From: Amphritea sp.
Lineage (GTDB): Bacteria > Pseudomonadota > Gammaproteobacteria > Pseudomonadales > Balneatricaceae
DNA length: 64,000 nt
Assembly (NCBI RefSeq): GCF_016744155.1
Contig: NZ_JADGEW010000005.1
Location: 124,001 to 188,000, forward strand
Direction: 5' to 3'
A model generated the notes under the pieces. The model was not told where the DNA came from. It saw only the letters and a program-made list of their open reading frames with translations, and did no database searches. Of the stretch, positions 28,710-37,921 are shown piece after piece. Position numbers and translations under genes: made by a program. Positions within the stretch are counted from its first letter, which is position 1. Every line of letters begins with the position of its first letter.

Positions 28710-30113
28710 ATGTCAGAGACTCTTAATCTGATTAAAGAGCATGATGTTAAGTGGGTTGATATGCGTTTTACCGATACTCACGGTAAAGAGCAGCACGTCA
28801 CTATCCCTGTAACTGAAGTGAATGAAGATTTCTTCGATGAAGGTAAGATGTTTGATGGTTCGTCCATCGGTGGCTGGAAAGGTATTAACGAGTCAGACAT
28901 GATTCTGCTGCCAGACGATTCTGCTTCTGTTATGGACCCATTTGCTGAAGATACTACGATTATCGTTCGTTGCGACATTGTAGAACCTACAACCGGCCAA
29001 GGTTATGAGCGTGACCCACGTTCTGTTGCTAAACGAGCAGAGGCTTATCTGAAGTCTACCGGAATCGCTGATAGCGCTTTGTTCGGTCCTGAACCTGAGT
29101 TCTTCGTGTTTGATGAAGTTAAATGGCATGCTGATATCAGTGGCTGTGGTTACACTATCGGTTCTGAAGAAGCTTCATGGTCCACTAACAATAGCTATGA
29201 AGGTGGTAATACGGGTCACCGTCCACGGGTTAAGGGTGGTTATTTCCCAGTCCCACCGGTTGATTCTCTGCATGATCTGCGTGCTGCTATGTGCGATGCG
29301 ATGTCGGCTATGGGTTTGACTATCGAAGTTCATCACCACGAAGTTGCAACTGCGGGCCAGTGTGAGATCGGTGTAGGGCCAAATACGCTGACAGCTAAAG
29401 CTGACGAAGTACAGGTTCTGAAGTACTGTGTACATAACGTAGCTCATGCATACGGTAAGACAGCGACCTTTATGCCTAAGCCGCTAGTAGGTGATAACGG
29501 TTCTGGTATGCATGTTCATCAGTCTCTGTCTAAAGATGGCGTAAACATCTTCCACGGTGATGCTTATGCAGGTATGAGTGAAACGGCTCTGTTCTACATT
29601 GGCGGTATCATCAAGCACGCTAAAGCGCTAAACGCTCTGACGAACTCGTCTACCAACGCATACAAGCGTCTGGTTCCAGGTTTTGAAGCACCTGTTATGC
29701 TGGCATACTCTGCCCGTAACCGTTCTGCTTCTATCCGTATTCCATACGTGACTAATCCTAAGGCGTTCCGTATCGAAACTCGCTTCCCTGATCCTTCTGC
29801 TAACCCTTATCTGTGCTTTGCCGCACTGATGATGGCTGGTCTTGACGGTATTCAGAATAAGATCCACCCTGGCGATGCTGCGGATAAAGATCTTTATGAT
29901 CTGCCTGCTGAAGAAGCGCTGGCTATTCCAACGGTTGCTGCTTCTTTTGAAGAAGCGCTGGCTGCTCTGGATAATGATCGTGAGTTCCTGACTGCCGGTG
30001 GTGTATTCACCAACGACATGATCGATGCTTATATTACTTTGAAAACTGAAGAGTGTGAGCGAGTAAGTCAGACGACTCACCCGATTGAGTTTGATCTTTA
30101 CTACTCCGTTTAA
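28710..30113 (+). CDS. glnA: Glutamine synthetase, type I
   Basis: A 467-residue GSI-beta subunit. FDGSSIGGW is near the start, [10 protein letters not shown] and the [14 protein letters not shown] metal/glutamate site follow, and [11 protein letters not shown] and [19 protein letters not shown] form the ATP site. The adenylylation target is Tyr396 (codon TAT at 29895) in DLYDLPAEE, so GlnE-type control should operate. It condenses ammonium and glutamate as a dodecamer. A sigma-54 promoter with two NtrC sites lies upstream, and glnL-glnG encode its regulators downstream. GGAGA precedes ATG. Confidence 0.98.
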   Translation: MSETLNLIKEHDVKWVDMRFTDTHGKEQHVTIPVTEVNEDFFDEGKMFDGSSIGGWKGINESDMILLPDDSASVMDPFAEDTTIIVRCDIVEPTTGQGYERDPRSVAKRAEAYLKSTGIADSALFGPEPEFFVFDEVKWHADISGCGYTIGSEEASWSTNNSYEGGNTGHRPRVKGGYFPVPPVDSLHDLRAAMCDAMSAMGLTIEVHHHEVATAGQCEIGVGPNTLTAKADEVQVLKYCVHNVAHAYGKTATFMPKPLVGDNGSGMHVHQSLSKDGVNIFHGDAYAGMSETALFYIGGIIKHAKALNALTNSSTNAYKRLVPGFEAPVMLAYSARNRSASIRIPYVTNPKAFRIETRFPDPSANPYLCFAALMMAGLDGIQNKIHPGDAADKDLYDLPAEEALAIPTVAASFEEALAALDNDREFLTAGGVFTNDMIDAYITLKTEECERVSQTTHPIEFDLYYSV

Positions 30114-30137
30114 TCTCTCGGATTAGCGAGTAAAAAG

Positions 30138-30161
30138 GCCTCCTTTATGGAGGCTTTTTTT
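30138..30161 (+). terminator. Rho-independent terminator of glnA
   Basis: The stem GCCTCC/GGAGGC is extended by A-T pairs around a TTTAT loop and followed by seven T. It should attenuate read-through into glnL-glnG. Confidence 0.88.
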
Positions 30162-30175
30162 ATGTGTCAAAAATC

Positions 30176-30196
30176 TGCGCACTAATTTGGTGCGCA
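30176..30196 (+). promoter_or_regulatory. Perfect NtrC-like dyad upstream of glnL
   Basis: TGCGCAC-TAATTTG-GTGCGCA is a perfect 7-bp dyad with a 7-base spacer and the core GCACTAATTTGGTGC. It is nearly identical in its centre to site 2 before glnA. In E. coli an NtrC site at glnLp represses the local sigma-70 promoter; the same use is likely here. Confidence 0.8.
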
Positions 30197-30367
30197 TGCT
30201 ATGGTTAAGTAGACGGCCAAACTTCTATTGAACAGCTATAGATCCTCGAAACTATGCTTATTTGTTGATTTTCCCCGAGTTGGTTTGCTTCTTGCTATTA
30301 CTAGTTAATTGTTACTTTTCTGGAAAGAAAACTGGGATGCCCGCTTTCTTGAGACCTAGGGTCATAA

Positions 30368-31429
30368 ATGAACACACTGGAACTGCATAAACACATACTG
30401 GATAACCTGGCGACAGCGACTGTTCTGGTGAATGGTCAGCTTGAGTTGGTGTATATGAATCCATCAGCAGAGATGTTATTGGAAGCCAGTGCGCGACGGT
30501 TACGGCAGTTGCCTTTCGATGAGTGGTTTATGGTTGATGATGATCATAACGCTCTGGCTGGGGCGTTGGAAAAGGGTCATCCTTTTACTAAGCGTGAAGC
30601 TAAGCTGGTGACTTTGGCAGGGAAGGAAATCACTATTGATTATAGTGTGAATCCTATGCCTCAGAAATATGGCCGCCTGGTTTTGATTGAACTGACTCCT
30701 CGGGATCGGCTGATTAGAATCTCCAGAGAAGAAGAGTTACTTAGTAACCATGAGACCGTGATTTCTCTTGTGCGTGGATTGGCTCATGAGATTAAAAATC
30801 CGTTGGGTGGCTTGCGGGGTGCTGCGCAGTTACTCGAGCGAGAGTTGCCCGATGAGTCTCTGCATGAATATACCCGGGTAATTATCGAAGAGGCTGACCG
30901 ACTCCGCAATCTGGTCGATAGGTTATTAGGCCCTCACAAAATGCCGCGTCTGGAAGAGGTGAATATTCATGCGATTCTGGAGCATGTTAGTAGTCTTGTA
31001 AGTGCTGAAAGTGGTGGTGATATCAACATGCAGCGAGACTATGATCCAAGTCTGCCTGAATTTATGGGTGATCGGGAGCAGTTAATCCAAGCGATGTTGA
31101 ATATTATGCGCAATAGTATGCAGGCATTGCAGGAAGCGGGTACTGAAGATCCACAGATACTGTTACGTACCCGTGTCGTAAGAAATTTAACCTTGGGTGC
31201 AGAGATGCATCGCCTGGTTTGCTGTGTTGAAATTACGGATAACGGGCCGGGAATTCCTGAAGAAATTCTGCAAAAAATATTTTATCCGATGGTGAGTGGT
31301 CGTGCGGCGGGTACTGGGCTTGGATTATCCATTGCGCAATCTGTATTGGCGCAGCACCGGGGCCTGATCGAATGCGATAGTTTACCCGGTAAAACCTGTT
31401 TTCAACTTCTAATACCCCTGGAGCAATAA
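30368..31429 (+). CDS. glnL: Nitrogen regulation sensor kinase NtrB (GlnL)
   Basis: A 353-residue sensor kinase with no membrane segment. It has an N-terminal PAS domain (about 8-115), the phospho-accepting His140 in RGLAHEIKNPLGGLRGAAQ (cat at 30785), an N-box ending in MRNSMQAL and G-boxes DNGPGIPEEI and GTGLGLSIAQ. It phosphorylates NtrC under nitrogen limitation and is switched to a phosphatase by PII. Its stop overlaps the glnG start (TAATG), so the pair is coupled. Confidence 0.96.
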   Translation: MNTLELHKHILDNLATATVLVNGQLELVYMNPSAEMLLEASARRLRQLPFDEWFMVDDDHNALAGALEKGHPFTKREAKLVTLAGKEITIDYSVNPMPQKYGRLVLIELTPRDRLIRISREEELLSNHETVISLVRGLAHEIKNPLGGLRGAAQLLERELPDESLHEYTRVIIEEADRLRNLVDRLLGPHKMPRLEEVNIHAILEHVSSLVSAESGGDINMQRDYDPSLPEFMGDREQLIQAMLNIMRNSMQALQEAGTEDPQILLRTRVVRNLTLGAEMHRLVCCVEITDNGPGIPEEILQKIFYPMVSGRAAGTGLGLSIAQSVLAQHRGLIECDSLPGKTCFQLLIPLEQ

Positions 31430-32856
31430 TGATGACTAAGGCTGCATCTGTATGGATTGTAGATGATGATCGTTCTATTCGCTGGGTGATGGATAAAGCA
31501 CTGTCCAGAGAGGGTGTCAAAGTCACGCTGTTCGAGAGTGGTGACAGTATGCTGCAGCAGCTTCAGCGTGAGGTTCCGGATGTAGTCGTCAGTGATATTC
31601 GCATGCCAGGTATTGATGGTCTCGAGCTTTTAGAGCGGGTGACTGATGAGCATCCTGAGCTACCTATCATTATTATGACGGCTCACTCTGATCTGGACAG
31701 TGCTGTCGCTTCTTATAAAGGCGGTGCTTTTGAATACCTGCCAAAGCCTTTTGATATTGATGAGGCTTCTGCGCTTGTGCTTCGAGCTGTTGAACATGCC
31801 CGTGAACAGCAGGAGCAACGCGCTGAAGAGCCTGAAGCTCAAACAGAAATTATCGGCGAAGCACCTGCGATGCAAGAGGTGTTTCGGGCCATAGGTCGCC
31901 TGTCACAGTCAAATATAACGGTATTGATAAATGGTGACTCTGGTACCGGTAAAGAGCTGGTTGCAAATGCGTTGCACCAGCACAGTCCTCGTTCAGCATC
32001 GCCCTTTATTCCGTTGAATATGGCGGCGATTCCTAAAGATTTGATTGAGTCAGAACTGTTTGGTCATGAAAAGGGGGCCTTTACCGGTGCGGCGGCTGCT
32101 CGCCCGGGGCGTTTTGAACAGGCTGATGGTGGCACGCTTTTTCTTGATGAAATTGGTGATATGCCCGCAGATACCCAAACCCGTTTGTTACGTGTGTTAG
32201 CGGAGGGGGAGTTTTACCGAGTCGGTGGGCATACTTCGGTTAAAGTAGATGTGCGGATTATTGCGGCAACTCACCAGGACCTGGAAAAGCTGGTGCAGGA
32301 AGGTCGCTTCCGTGAAGACCTTTTTCATCGTCTTAATGTCATTAGAATCCATATCCCTAAGCTGGCTGAGCGTCGGGAAGATATCCCCCGTTTGACTCGC
32401 CACTTCCTTCAGACCTCAGCTGAAGAGCTGAATGTTGAGTCGAAATTATTACACCCGGATACGGAAGAATTTATCTGTAGTTTGCCGTGGCGGGGGAATG
32501 TCCGTCAGCTTGAAAATACTTGTCGTTGGTTGACGGTAATGGCGTCCGGTCGGGAAGTTTTGATCAGCGATCTGCCGCCGGAGTTGCTGGAGCAAACCGG
32601 GGAAGAGCAGGTAATTACGTCTAACTGGGAGAAAGCGCTACGAAACTGGGCAGAACAACAACTTCAGCAGGGGTGCTCTGGAATACTGGATACCGCAGTT
32701 CCAGCATTTGAAAAGATCATGATCGAAGCTGCTCTAAAGCAGACGGCTGGTCGTCGCAGGGATGCCTCTTTGTTGCTTGGCTGGGGCCGAAATACATTGA
32801 CCCGAAAAATTAAAGAGCTGGGAATGGATAGTGTCCCGGAAACGTTAGAGGAGTAA
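31429..32856 (+). CDS. glnG: Nitrogen response regulator NtrC (GlnG)
   Basis: A 475-residue sigma-54 activator. The receiver domain has Asp56 in VVVSDIRMPG (55 if the second ATG is used). The AAA+ domain carries Walker A GDSGTGKE, the sigma-54 contact loop GAFTGA and Walker B GGTLFLDEIGD. A C-terminal Fis-type helix-turn-helix ends the protein (AALKQTAGRRRDASLLLGWGRNTLTRKI region). It should bind the three NtrC-like sites seen at glnA and glnL. It is followed within 22 bases by a terminator. Confidence 0.97.
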   Translation: MMTKAASVWIVDDDRSIRWVMDKALSREGVKVTLFESGDSMLQQLQREVPDVVVSDIRMPGIDGLELLERVTDEHPELPIIIMTAHSDLDSAVASYKGGAFEYLPKPFDIDEASALVLRAVEHAREQQEQRAEEPEAQTEIIGEAPAMQEVFRAIGRLSQSNITVLINGDSGTGKELVANALHQHSPRSASPFIPLNMAAIPKDLIESELFGHEKGAFTGAAAARPGRFEQADGGTLFLDEIGDMPADTQTRLLRVLAEGEFYRVGGHTSVKVDVRIIAATHQDLEKLVQEGRFREDLFHRLNVIRIHIPKLAERREDIPRLTRHFLQTSAEELNVESKLLHPDTEEFICSLPWRGNVRQLENTCRWLTVMASGREVLISDLPPELLEQTGEEQVITSNWEKALRNWAEQQLQQGCSGILDTAVPAFEKIMIEAALKQTAGRRRDASLLLGWGRNTLTRKIKELGMDSVPETLEE

Positions 32857-32874
32857 TCTTGCCTCTGTTTCAGC

Positions 32875-32880
32875 TATAAT
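32875..32880 (+). promoter_or_regulatory. Candidate -10 of trmL inside the glnG terminator
   Basis: A perfect TATAAT whose last three bases are the start of the terminator stem. No good -35 is visible. A transcript from here would begin near 32887, within the hairpin loop, and so lack the 5' arm. Confidence 0.4.
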
Positions 32881-32910
32881 CCCTGCCTCGTGAGAGTCAG
32901 GGATTTTTTT
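32878..32910 (+). terminator. Terminator of glnG overlapping the trmL ribosome-binding site
   Basis: AATCCCTG pairs with CAGGGATT across a 12-base loop and is followed by T-run 32904-32910. The trmL ATG comes directly after the last T, and the only Shine-Dalgarno-like bases (AGGGA, 7 bases before ATG) lie in the 3' arm of the stem. Confidence 0.85.
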
Positions 32911-33375
32911 ATGCTTCATGTTGTGCTGTACCAACCCGAAATACCACCTAACACCGGAAATATCATACGCCTCTGTGCCAATACTGGTTTTCAGTTGCAT
33001 TTGATTGAACCGCTCGGCTTTGACTTCGATGATAAAAAATTGAGACGTGCCGGATTGGACTACCATGAGTTTGCTCAGGTAAAGCGCTACGCAGATCTGG
33101 ATAGTTGTCTGTCAGAGCTTGATCAAGGCAAGGTTTGGGCGTTGACGACAAAAGGTAGCCAAAACTACTCGAGTGTGGCTTTTTCTGCAGGAGACGTGCT
33201 GTTGTTTGGTCCGGAAACCCGTGGATTACCGGGGGAGGTCCTTGATAGTCTGCCAGCGGATCAGCGTCTTAGGTTGCCGATGAATGCCGATAGCCGGAGT
33301 TTGAATCTTTCCAATACCGTGGCCGTAATGGTCTATGAAGCCTGGCGTCAGTTGGATTTTGGTGGGAATACATAA
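32911..33375 (+). CDS. trmL: tRNA (cytidine(34)-2'-O)-methyltransferase TrmL
   Basis: A SPOUT methyltransferase of 154 residues from [20 protein letters not shown], the family start; an open GTG seven codons upstream lies inside the terminator hairpin and is unlikely. The trefoil-knot SAM site shows in [16 protein letters not shown] and [26 protein letters not shown]. It methylates the wobble ribose of tRNA-Leu. It has no operon partner downstream. Confidence 0.95.
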   Translation: MLHVVLYQPEIPPNTGNIIRLCANTGFQLHLIEPLGFDFDDKKLRRAGLDYHEFAQVKRYADLDSCLSELDQGKVWALTTKGSQNYSSVAFSAGDVLLFGPETRGLPGEVLDSLPADQRLRLPMNADSRSLNLSNTVAVMVYEAWRQLDFGGNT

Positions 33376-33632
33376 GAGATTAACGAGCTCTCAGCGATAA
33401 ATCTAAGCCAAGCTGATTTTTATGAAAGCCGCAGCTGGATTTAGTCAGTCCCGCTTAATCTCCTCCTGAGCTGCAATGCTCCGCTGAACCGAGGGGTTAG
33501 GTGTTGCGCCAACCTCTAGCTTAGAATCATAAAGGCTGTTCGGGCTTGGTGTGGTCGAGTTTTCTTGCTTTTTCTAGCCACGAGCAAGTGGCGCAGCCGC
33601 GTCTAGCTACTCGCGCACATTTTAAAGGCATA
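33376..33632. other. Gene-free stretch after trmL
   Basis: I see no credible reading frame, tRNA or known RNA here. There are small dyads, for example GCCAC-GAGCAA-GTGGC at 33577-33592, whose loop happens to match six bases of the heptamer repeated at 2179. No terminator for trmL with a T-tract is clear. Confidence 0.5.
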
Positions 33633-33666
33633 AAAAAATCCGATAACAATTCTGCTACCGGATTTT
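33633..33666 (-). terminator. Terminator of secB (minus strand)
   Basis: AAAATCCG and CGGATTTT form an 8-bp stem with a 16-base interior. The A-run at 33632-33638 gives a T-tract on the minus strand, just downstream of the secB stop. Confidence 0.75.
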
Positions 33667-33688
33667 CTAAAAGATGTGTGCGCGGATT

Positions 33689-34177
33689 TTAGTGCTGCGG
33701 CGCTTCTTCAGCTGTTGCCTGTTCAGCTTGCTGCTGTTGCATTTGCTGAGCGTACAATGCATCGAAGTTAACCGGTGACAGCATCAGAGCAGGGAAACTG
33801 CCTTTGTTTACCAGGTTGTCGATCGCTTCCCGTGCATAAGGGAACAGGATGCTTGGGCAGAAGGCTCCCAGGGTGTGATGCAGTTCAGCATCGGCTAGAC
33901 CGGAAACAGTGAAGATGCCTGCTTGCTGAAGTTCAACCAAGAATGCGGTGTCGCCATCATTTTTTGCAGTAACTGTCAGGGTCAGTATTACTTCAAAAAC
34001 GGTCTCATCCAGTTTAGCAGTGGCAGTATTCATATCCAGGTTGATCTCTGGCTGCCACTGTTTAGTAAATATTTGTGGTGAATTAGGGGCTTCAAAAGAA
34101 GCGTCTTTCAGGTAAACGCGCTGAATTGCAAACTGTGGAGCTTGCTGTTCTTGAGTGTTCTGTTCGTTCTCAGCCAT
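33689..34177 (-). CDS. secB: Protein-export chaperone SecB
   Basis: A 162-residue SecB: an acidic Gln-rich start, then [19 protein letters not shown] with the conserved N-terminal strand, [13 protein letters not shown]-like core, and [25 protein letters not shown], the tetramer block. The tail is Gln/Glu/Ala-rich. It keeps preproteins unfolded and delivers them to SecA. It is third in the yibN-grxC-secB operon, an order shared with E. coli; gpsA, usual after secB, is not here. Confidence 0.96.
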   Translation of the reverse strand: MAENEQNTQEQQAPQFAIQRVYLKDASFEAPNSPQIFTKQWQPEINLDMNTATAKLDETVFEVILTLTVTAKNDGDTAFLVELQQAGIFTVSGLADAELHHTLGAFCPSILFPYAREAIDNLVNKGSFPALMLSPVNFDALYAQQMQQQQAEQATAEEAPQH

Positions 34178-34202
34178 GGTTTTATTATCCTTTAAGGGTT
34201 GT

Positions 34203-34457
34203 CTAGTCGGCTAATAGCGGGTCTAGTTTGTCCTGTTGTTCAAGGGCAAATAGATCATCGCACCCACCGACATGAAGTTCGTCTATAAAAATTTGCGGTA
34301 CTGACGTACGCCCACTTCGCTCAATCATTTCCTGACGGGCGCTGGGTGCTGCGTCAATGTTGATCTCGTTATACGCGGCGCTTTTGTGGTCAAGCAGCAT
34401 CTTAGCGCGCCGACAAAAAGGGCACCAGTTGTTGCTGTAGAGAGTGATAGTCGGCAT
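34203..34457 (-). CDS. grxC: Glutaredoxin 3
   Basis: An 84-residue glutaredoxin from [19 protein letters not shown], with the dithiol CPFC active site, the TSVPQIF cis-Pro loop and [10 protein letters not shown]. The longer frame to 34493 overlaps yibN and is not homologous. It reduces disulfides with glutathione. The start is 2 bases from the yibN stop. Confidence 0.95.
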   Translation of the reverse strand: MPTITLYSNNWCPFCRRAKMLLDHKSAAYNEINIDAAPSARQEMIERSGRTSVPQIFIDELHVGGCDDLFALEQQDKLDPLLAD

Positions 34458-34459
34458 CG

Positions 34460-34873
34460 TTATTTTATAACCGGTAGGCTCTGGGCCTTCCATTCTGTCA
34501 TCCCGCCGGAAAGGCGGACAACATTTTCAAAGCCCAGTGTTTTCAGTTTCTTGGATGTGGCACCGGCAGTCTGGCCAATATTACAGACGACAATAATGGG
34601 CTTCTGCTTATACTTTTCCAGCTCTGTAAGATGGTTGTCCAGATCGCTCGCAGGGATGTGGATCGCATTAGTTATATAGCCGGTGGAATACTCTTTCTTA
34701 GGACGGATATCGAGAACGATGGCGTTCTCTTTGTTGATCAACCGGGTGGCTTCATGGGTGCCTACGGATTTGCCAGCCTTGTTCTGTTCTGTCCACAGCA
34801 ACATTGCCAAAGTCAGAGCCCAGGCTGCCACAATCATAAAATTGTTGTCGATGAATTCGAGCACTTGTTCCAT
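34460..34873 (-). CDS. yibN: Membrane-anchored rhodanese-like protein YibN
   Basis: A 137-residue protein with one N-terminal membrane segment (FMIVAAWALTLAMLLW) and a cytoplasmic rhodanese domain: VLDIRPKKEYSTGYITNAIHIP and active loop VVCNIGQTAGA with the Cys. I use the ATG at 34873 in preference to an upstream TTG. It is the first gene of yibN-grxC-secB, divergent from gpmI as in E. coli. YibN is linked to membrane protein handling, but its reaction is unproven. Confidence 0.9.
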   Translation of the reverse strand: MEQVLEFIDNNFMIVAAWALTLAMLLWTEQNKAGKSVGTHEATRLINKENAIVLDIRPKKEYSTGYITNAIHIPASDLDNHLTELEKYKQKPIIVVCNIGQTAGATSKKLKTLGFENVVRLSGGMTEWKAQSLPVIK

Positions 34874-35139
34874 TATCAATATCCGGCCAGTTGCGAGCCC
34901 TTTAATCTAAAGTGGATCGCGGTGAGAGTTTTTGAAGCCGGTAAGTATACCTTGCCGGAACGAAACTGGTAACAGCTCTGAGGTGAATTCCTGATGAAAA
35001 TTTGTCAATCACAACGATCTTATGAGCAAACTGAATATTCTGTTGTTGTGAGTGGGATTAGTAGAGCGGAATTCGCCATCTGGGTGTTTTCTCAGTAAAA
35101 TGTTCAGTCTCTGCAATCACTCAAAATGAAAAGATCCCT

Positions 35140-36690
35140 ATGACTAACCTGCGTGCCCCGAAAGCGTTAATTATTCTTGATGGACTTGGTGTAGAACAGA
35201 CTGAATCCAGTGCCCTGGCGACCGCTAATACTCCCACATGGGATCGGCTGATGGCCGAAGCGCCTAATAGCCGAATAGCAACATCAGGGTTGGCTGTAGG
35301 ATTGCCAGATGGGCAGATGGGTAACTCCGAAGTCGGACATATGAATATTGGTGCTGGCCGGGTGGTCTACCAAAACTTTACCCGTATCAACAAAGCGGTA
35401 GAAGAGGGCGCTTTATTTGAGAATGCCGTGCTAATTGAGGCGATAGACAAAGCGATTTCCGCTGATGGGGCTGTTCATGTAACAGGTCTTTTGTCGCCGG
35501 GTGGTGTACATAGCCACGAAGAACAGATGTTTGCACTTCTGGAGATGGCGGTTAAGCGAGGCGCTAAACAGGTTTATCTCCACGCTATTTTGGATGGTCG
35601 GGATATGCCCCCGCGCAGTGCTGAGTCATCAATTAAAGCGGCTGAAGCCAAATTTAATGAGTTAGGCCGGGGTGCTATTGCAACGGTTGTTGGCAGATAT
35701 TTCGCCATGGATCGTGATAATCGTTGGAATCGGGTGCAGCTAGCTTACGATGCTATGACCAAAGGTCTTTCGCCCTGTTATGAAACCTCTGCTCTGGATG
35801 CGCTGGCCAACGCTTACGAGCGTGATGAAAATGATGAATTTGTTCAGGCAACTACTATTATTGGTACAGACGGTCAGCCGAAAGGGTTGATTCGTGATAA
35901 CGATACCGTTATCTGCGCCAATTTCCGGCCAGACCGTGCCCGAGAGATCACCCGGGCTTTTGTTGATCGTGATTTTGATGGCTTTACCCGTAGCGCAGTT
36001 CCTGAACTTTCTGATTTTGTCATGCTGACTCAGTATGCATCCGACATTGATGCAAGTTGTGCTTATCCTCCGGTTAAGTTGTTTAATAGCTTAGGGGATT
36101 TTCTTGCTCAGCAGGGTAAGACTCAATTGCGGATTGCCGAAACAGAGAAGTATGCCCACGTTACTTTCTTTTTTAACGGTGGCGAAGAACAGCCCTATAC
36201 GGGAGAAGATAGAATTCTGGTGCCGTCGCCGGATGTGGCAACCTATGATCTAAAGCCAGAGATGAGTGCTCCTGAAGTTACTGAAAAACTGGTTGAGGCA
36301 ATTACCAGCGGTAAGTACGATCTGATTGTTTGTAATTTTGCCAATCCAGATATGGTCGGACATACCGGTAATTTCGCTGCGGCGGTTAAAGCAGTTGAGG
36401 TGATCGATAAATGTATTGCTGAAGTCTTGGCAGCGATGGAAACGGTTGATGGTGAAACTCTGATTACAGCAGATCACGGTAATGTTGAATTGATGGTCAA
36501 CCCAAAAACCGGGCAGGCGCATACGGCGCATACCATCTGGCCAGTCGCCCTAGTGTATGACGGACCCCGTAAAGCCGAAGTAAAACTGGCAGATGGCTCG
36601 CTTTGCGACCTGGCGCCGACGTTGCTTAGTCTGATGTCGCTGGAGCAACCGGCGGAAATGACCGGTCGGTCATTAATACAATTAGGATAA
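35140..36690 (+). CDS. gpmI: 2,3-bisphosphoglycerate-independent phosphoglycerate mutase
   Basis: A 516-residue iPGM of the alkaline phosphatase superfamily. ALIILDGLG carries the first metal Asp, [19 protein letters not shown] the nucleophile Ser, [11 protein letters not shown] and [12 protein letters not shown] bind substrate, and [14 protein letters not shown] and [10 protein letters not shown] complete the two-manganese site. It interconverts 3- and 2-phosphoglycerate. It leads the gpmI-envC-ctpA-yibQ group. The 266-base region before it has no obvious promoter that I can defend. Confidence 0.97.
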   Translation: MTNLRAPKALIILDGLGVEQTESSALATANTPTWDRLMAEAPNSRIATSGLAVGLPDGQMGNSEVGHMNIGAGRVVYQNFTRINKAVEEGALFENAVLIEAIDKAISADGAVHVTGLLSPGGVHSHEEQMFALLEMAVKRGAKQVYLHAILDGRDMPPRSAESSIKAAEAKFNELGRGAIATVVGRYFAMDRDNRWNRVQLAYDAMTKGLSPCYETSALDALANAYERDENDEFVQATTIIGTDGQPKGLIRDNDTVICANFRPDRAREITRAFVDRDFDGFTRSAVPELSDFVMLTQYASDIDASCAYPPVKLFNSLGDFLAQQGKTQLRIAETEKYAHVTFFFNGGEEQPYTGEDRILVPSPDVATYDLKPEMSAPEVTEKLVEAITSGKYDLIVCNFANPDMVGHTGNFAAAVKAVEVIDKCIAEVLAAMETVDGETLITADHGNVELMVNPKTGQAHTAHTIWPVALVYDGPRKAEVKLADGSLCDLAPTLLSLMSLEQPAEMTGRSLIQLG

Positions 36691-36697
36691 GGATTCG

Positions 36698-36716
36698 GGC
36701 CGTTCATTGAACGGCC
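36698..36716 (+). other. Hairpin between gpmI and the envC start
   Basis: A perfect 8-bp stem GGCCGTTC/GAACGGCC around ATT, followed by TTTC. The T-tract is too short for a strong terminator. An AAGGA (36689-36693) lies before it and the envC ATG 9 bases after it. Confidence 0.7.
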
Positions 36717-36725
36717 TTTCTATAT

Positions 36726-37868
36726 ATGCAGAAAAAATTGTTAACCGTATTTCTGACAACGCTGTTACTGAGCCTTTGTATGCCTGTGTTTGCCGCTCAG
36801 GAAAAGGCAACAGAAACACAAATCACTTCGCTTAAAAAAAGCATCTCTGAGCTGGTTAATACACTGGGGGCTTTAAAAGGTGAGCGTAAGTCGGTGCAAC
36901 AGAAACTTCGCCGCAGTGATAAATCGATCGGTGAGTTAGCTCAGGAAATCCTGCGACTGAATAAACAGTTGAAAGGGGCTGAAGCTCGTTTAAAAAAACT
37001 TGAGCGGAAAAAAGCTCCTTTGCTTAAGTCGCTCAAACAGGAAGCTATTCGCTTGGAAGAGCAGCTGCGCCAGCAGTACAAAACCGGAACCCAGCCCCGC
37101 CTGCAGCTGTTATTAAATCAGCGAGATCCTGAACAGGTATCCCGGATGCTGCAATATTACGATCGAATTAATCAAACCCTGAGCCAACGGTTGCAGAATT
37201 TTCGTGAAGGACTGATTCAGCTTGAACAGGCGGAGAATGATATTCGTTCTGCTCAACAGGATATCTTTGATCGCAGGGATCTGTTGAAAGCTCGTTCAGA
37301 TGATCTTGAGTTGGTTCGTAAAGAGCGTCGGATTGTACTGAGTAAATTGGAAAAAAAGCTGAGTAGCGGAAGTCAGCAACTGAAATCATTGCAGGCTGAT
37401 CAGCAGCGGCTGGAACAGCTTCTGACCCAGATTCGCTCCTCCATTGAAAAGATATCCCTGGGGGGTAATGACCGTTCTTTCCGAGAGTTAAAAGGACGCT
37501 TACCCTGGCCGGCGAAAGGTAGTTTAAGTCGCCGGTTTGGTAGTAAAAGTAGTGGCATTCGTTTTGAAGGGATACTGCTATCCCAGCGCTCGGGTCAGCC
37601 GGTCAAAGCGATACATCATGGCAGAGTAGTCTTTTCCGATTGGTTGCGTGGTTACGGGTTGTTGACCATAGTAGATCATGGTGGCGGTTATATGAGCTTA
37701 TATGGTCATAATGAGTCGTTGCTACGGGAAGTGGGTGAGTGGGTCTCCGGTGGAGATCAACTGGCGACCGTAGGCAGCAGTGGCGGTAGTACCAAGCCGG
37801 GTTTATATTTTGCTTTGAGATATAAAGGAAATTCTACAGATCCGCTGAAATGGCTAGCGAGAAGGTAG
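36726..37868 (+). CDS. envC: Murein hydrolase activator EnvC
   Basis: A 380-residue exported protein: signal peptide (LLTVFLTTLLLSLCMPVFA), a long coiled coil (about residues 25-245), then a LytM/M23 domain. The zinc ligands of active M23 peptidases are lost (GIRFEGIL in place of the first His/Asp set), as expected for an activator and not an enzyme, although HGGGYMSLYGHNESL keeps the fold. EnvC is positioned by FtsEX and activates the amidases AmiA/AmiB at the septum. The start has no Shine-Dalgarno at the normal distance. Confidence 0.94.
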   Translation: MQKKLLTVFLTTLLLSLCMPVFAAQEKATETQITSLKKSISELVNTLGALKGERKSVQQKLRRSDKSIGELAQEILRLNKQLKGAEARLKKLERKKAPLLKSLKQEAIRLEEQLRQQYKTGTQPRLQLLLNQRDPEQVSRMLQYYDRINQTLSQRLQNFREGLIQLEQAENDIRSAQQDIFDRRDLLKARSDDLELVRKERRIVLSKLEKKLSSGSQQLKSLQADQQRLEQLLTQIRSSIEKISLGGNDRSFRELKGRLPWPAKGSLSRRFGSKSSGIRFEGILLSQRSGQPVKAIHHGRVVFSDWLRGYGLLTIVDHGGGYMSLYGHNESLLREVGEWVSGGDQLATVGSSGGSTKPGLYFALRYKGNSTDPLKWLARR

Positions 37869-37921
37869 CCGTAGCGGTTATGCTATTTCAATATTTAACA
37901 GATGTAATAAAAGGATGAGTC

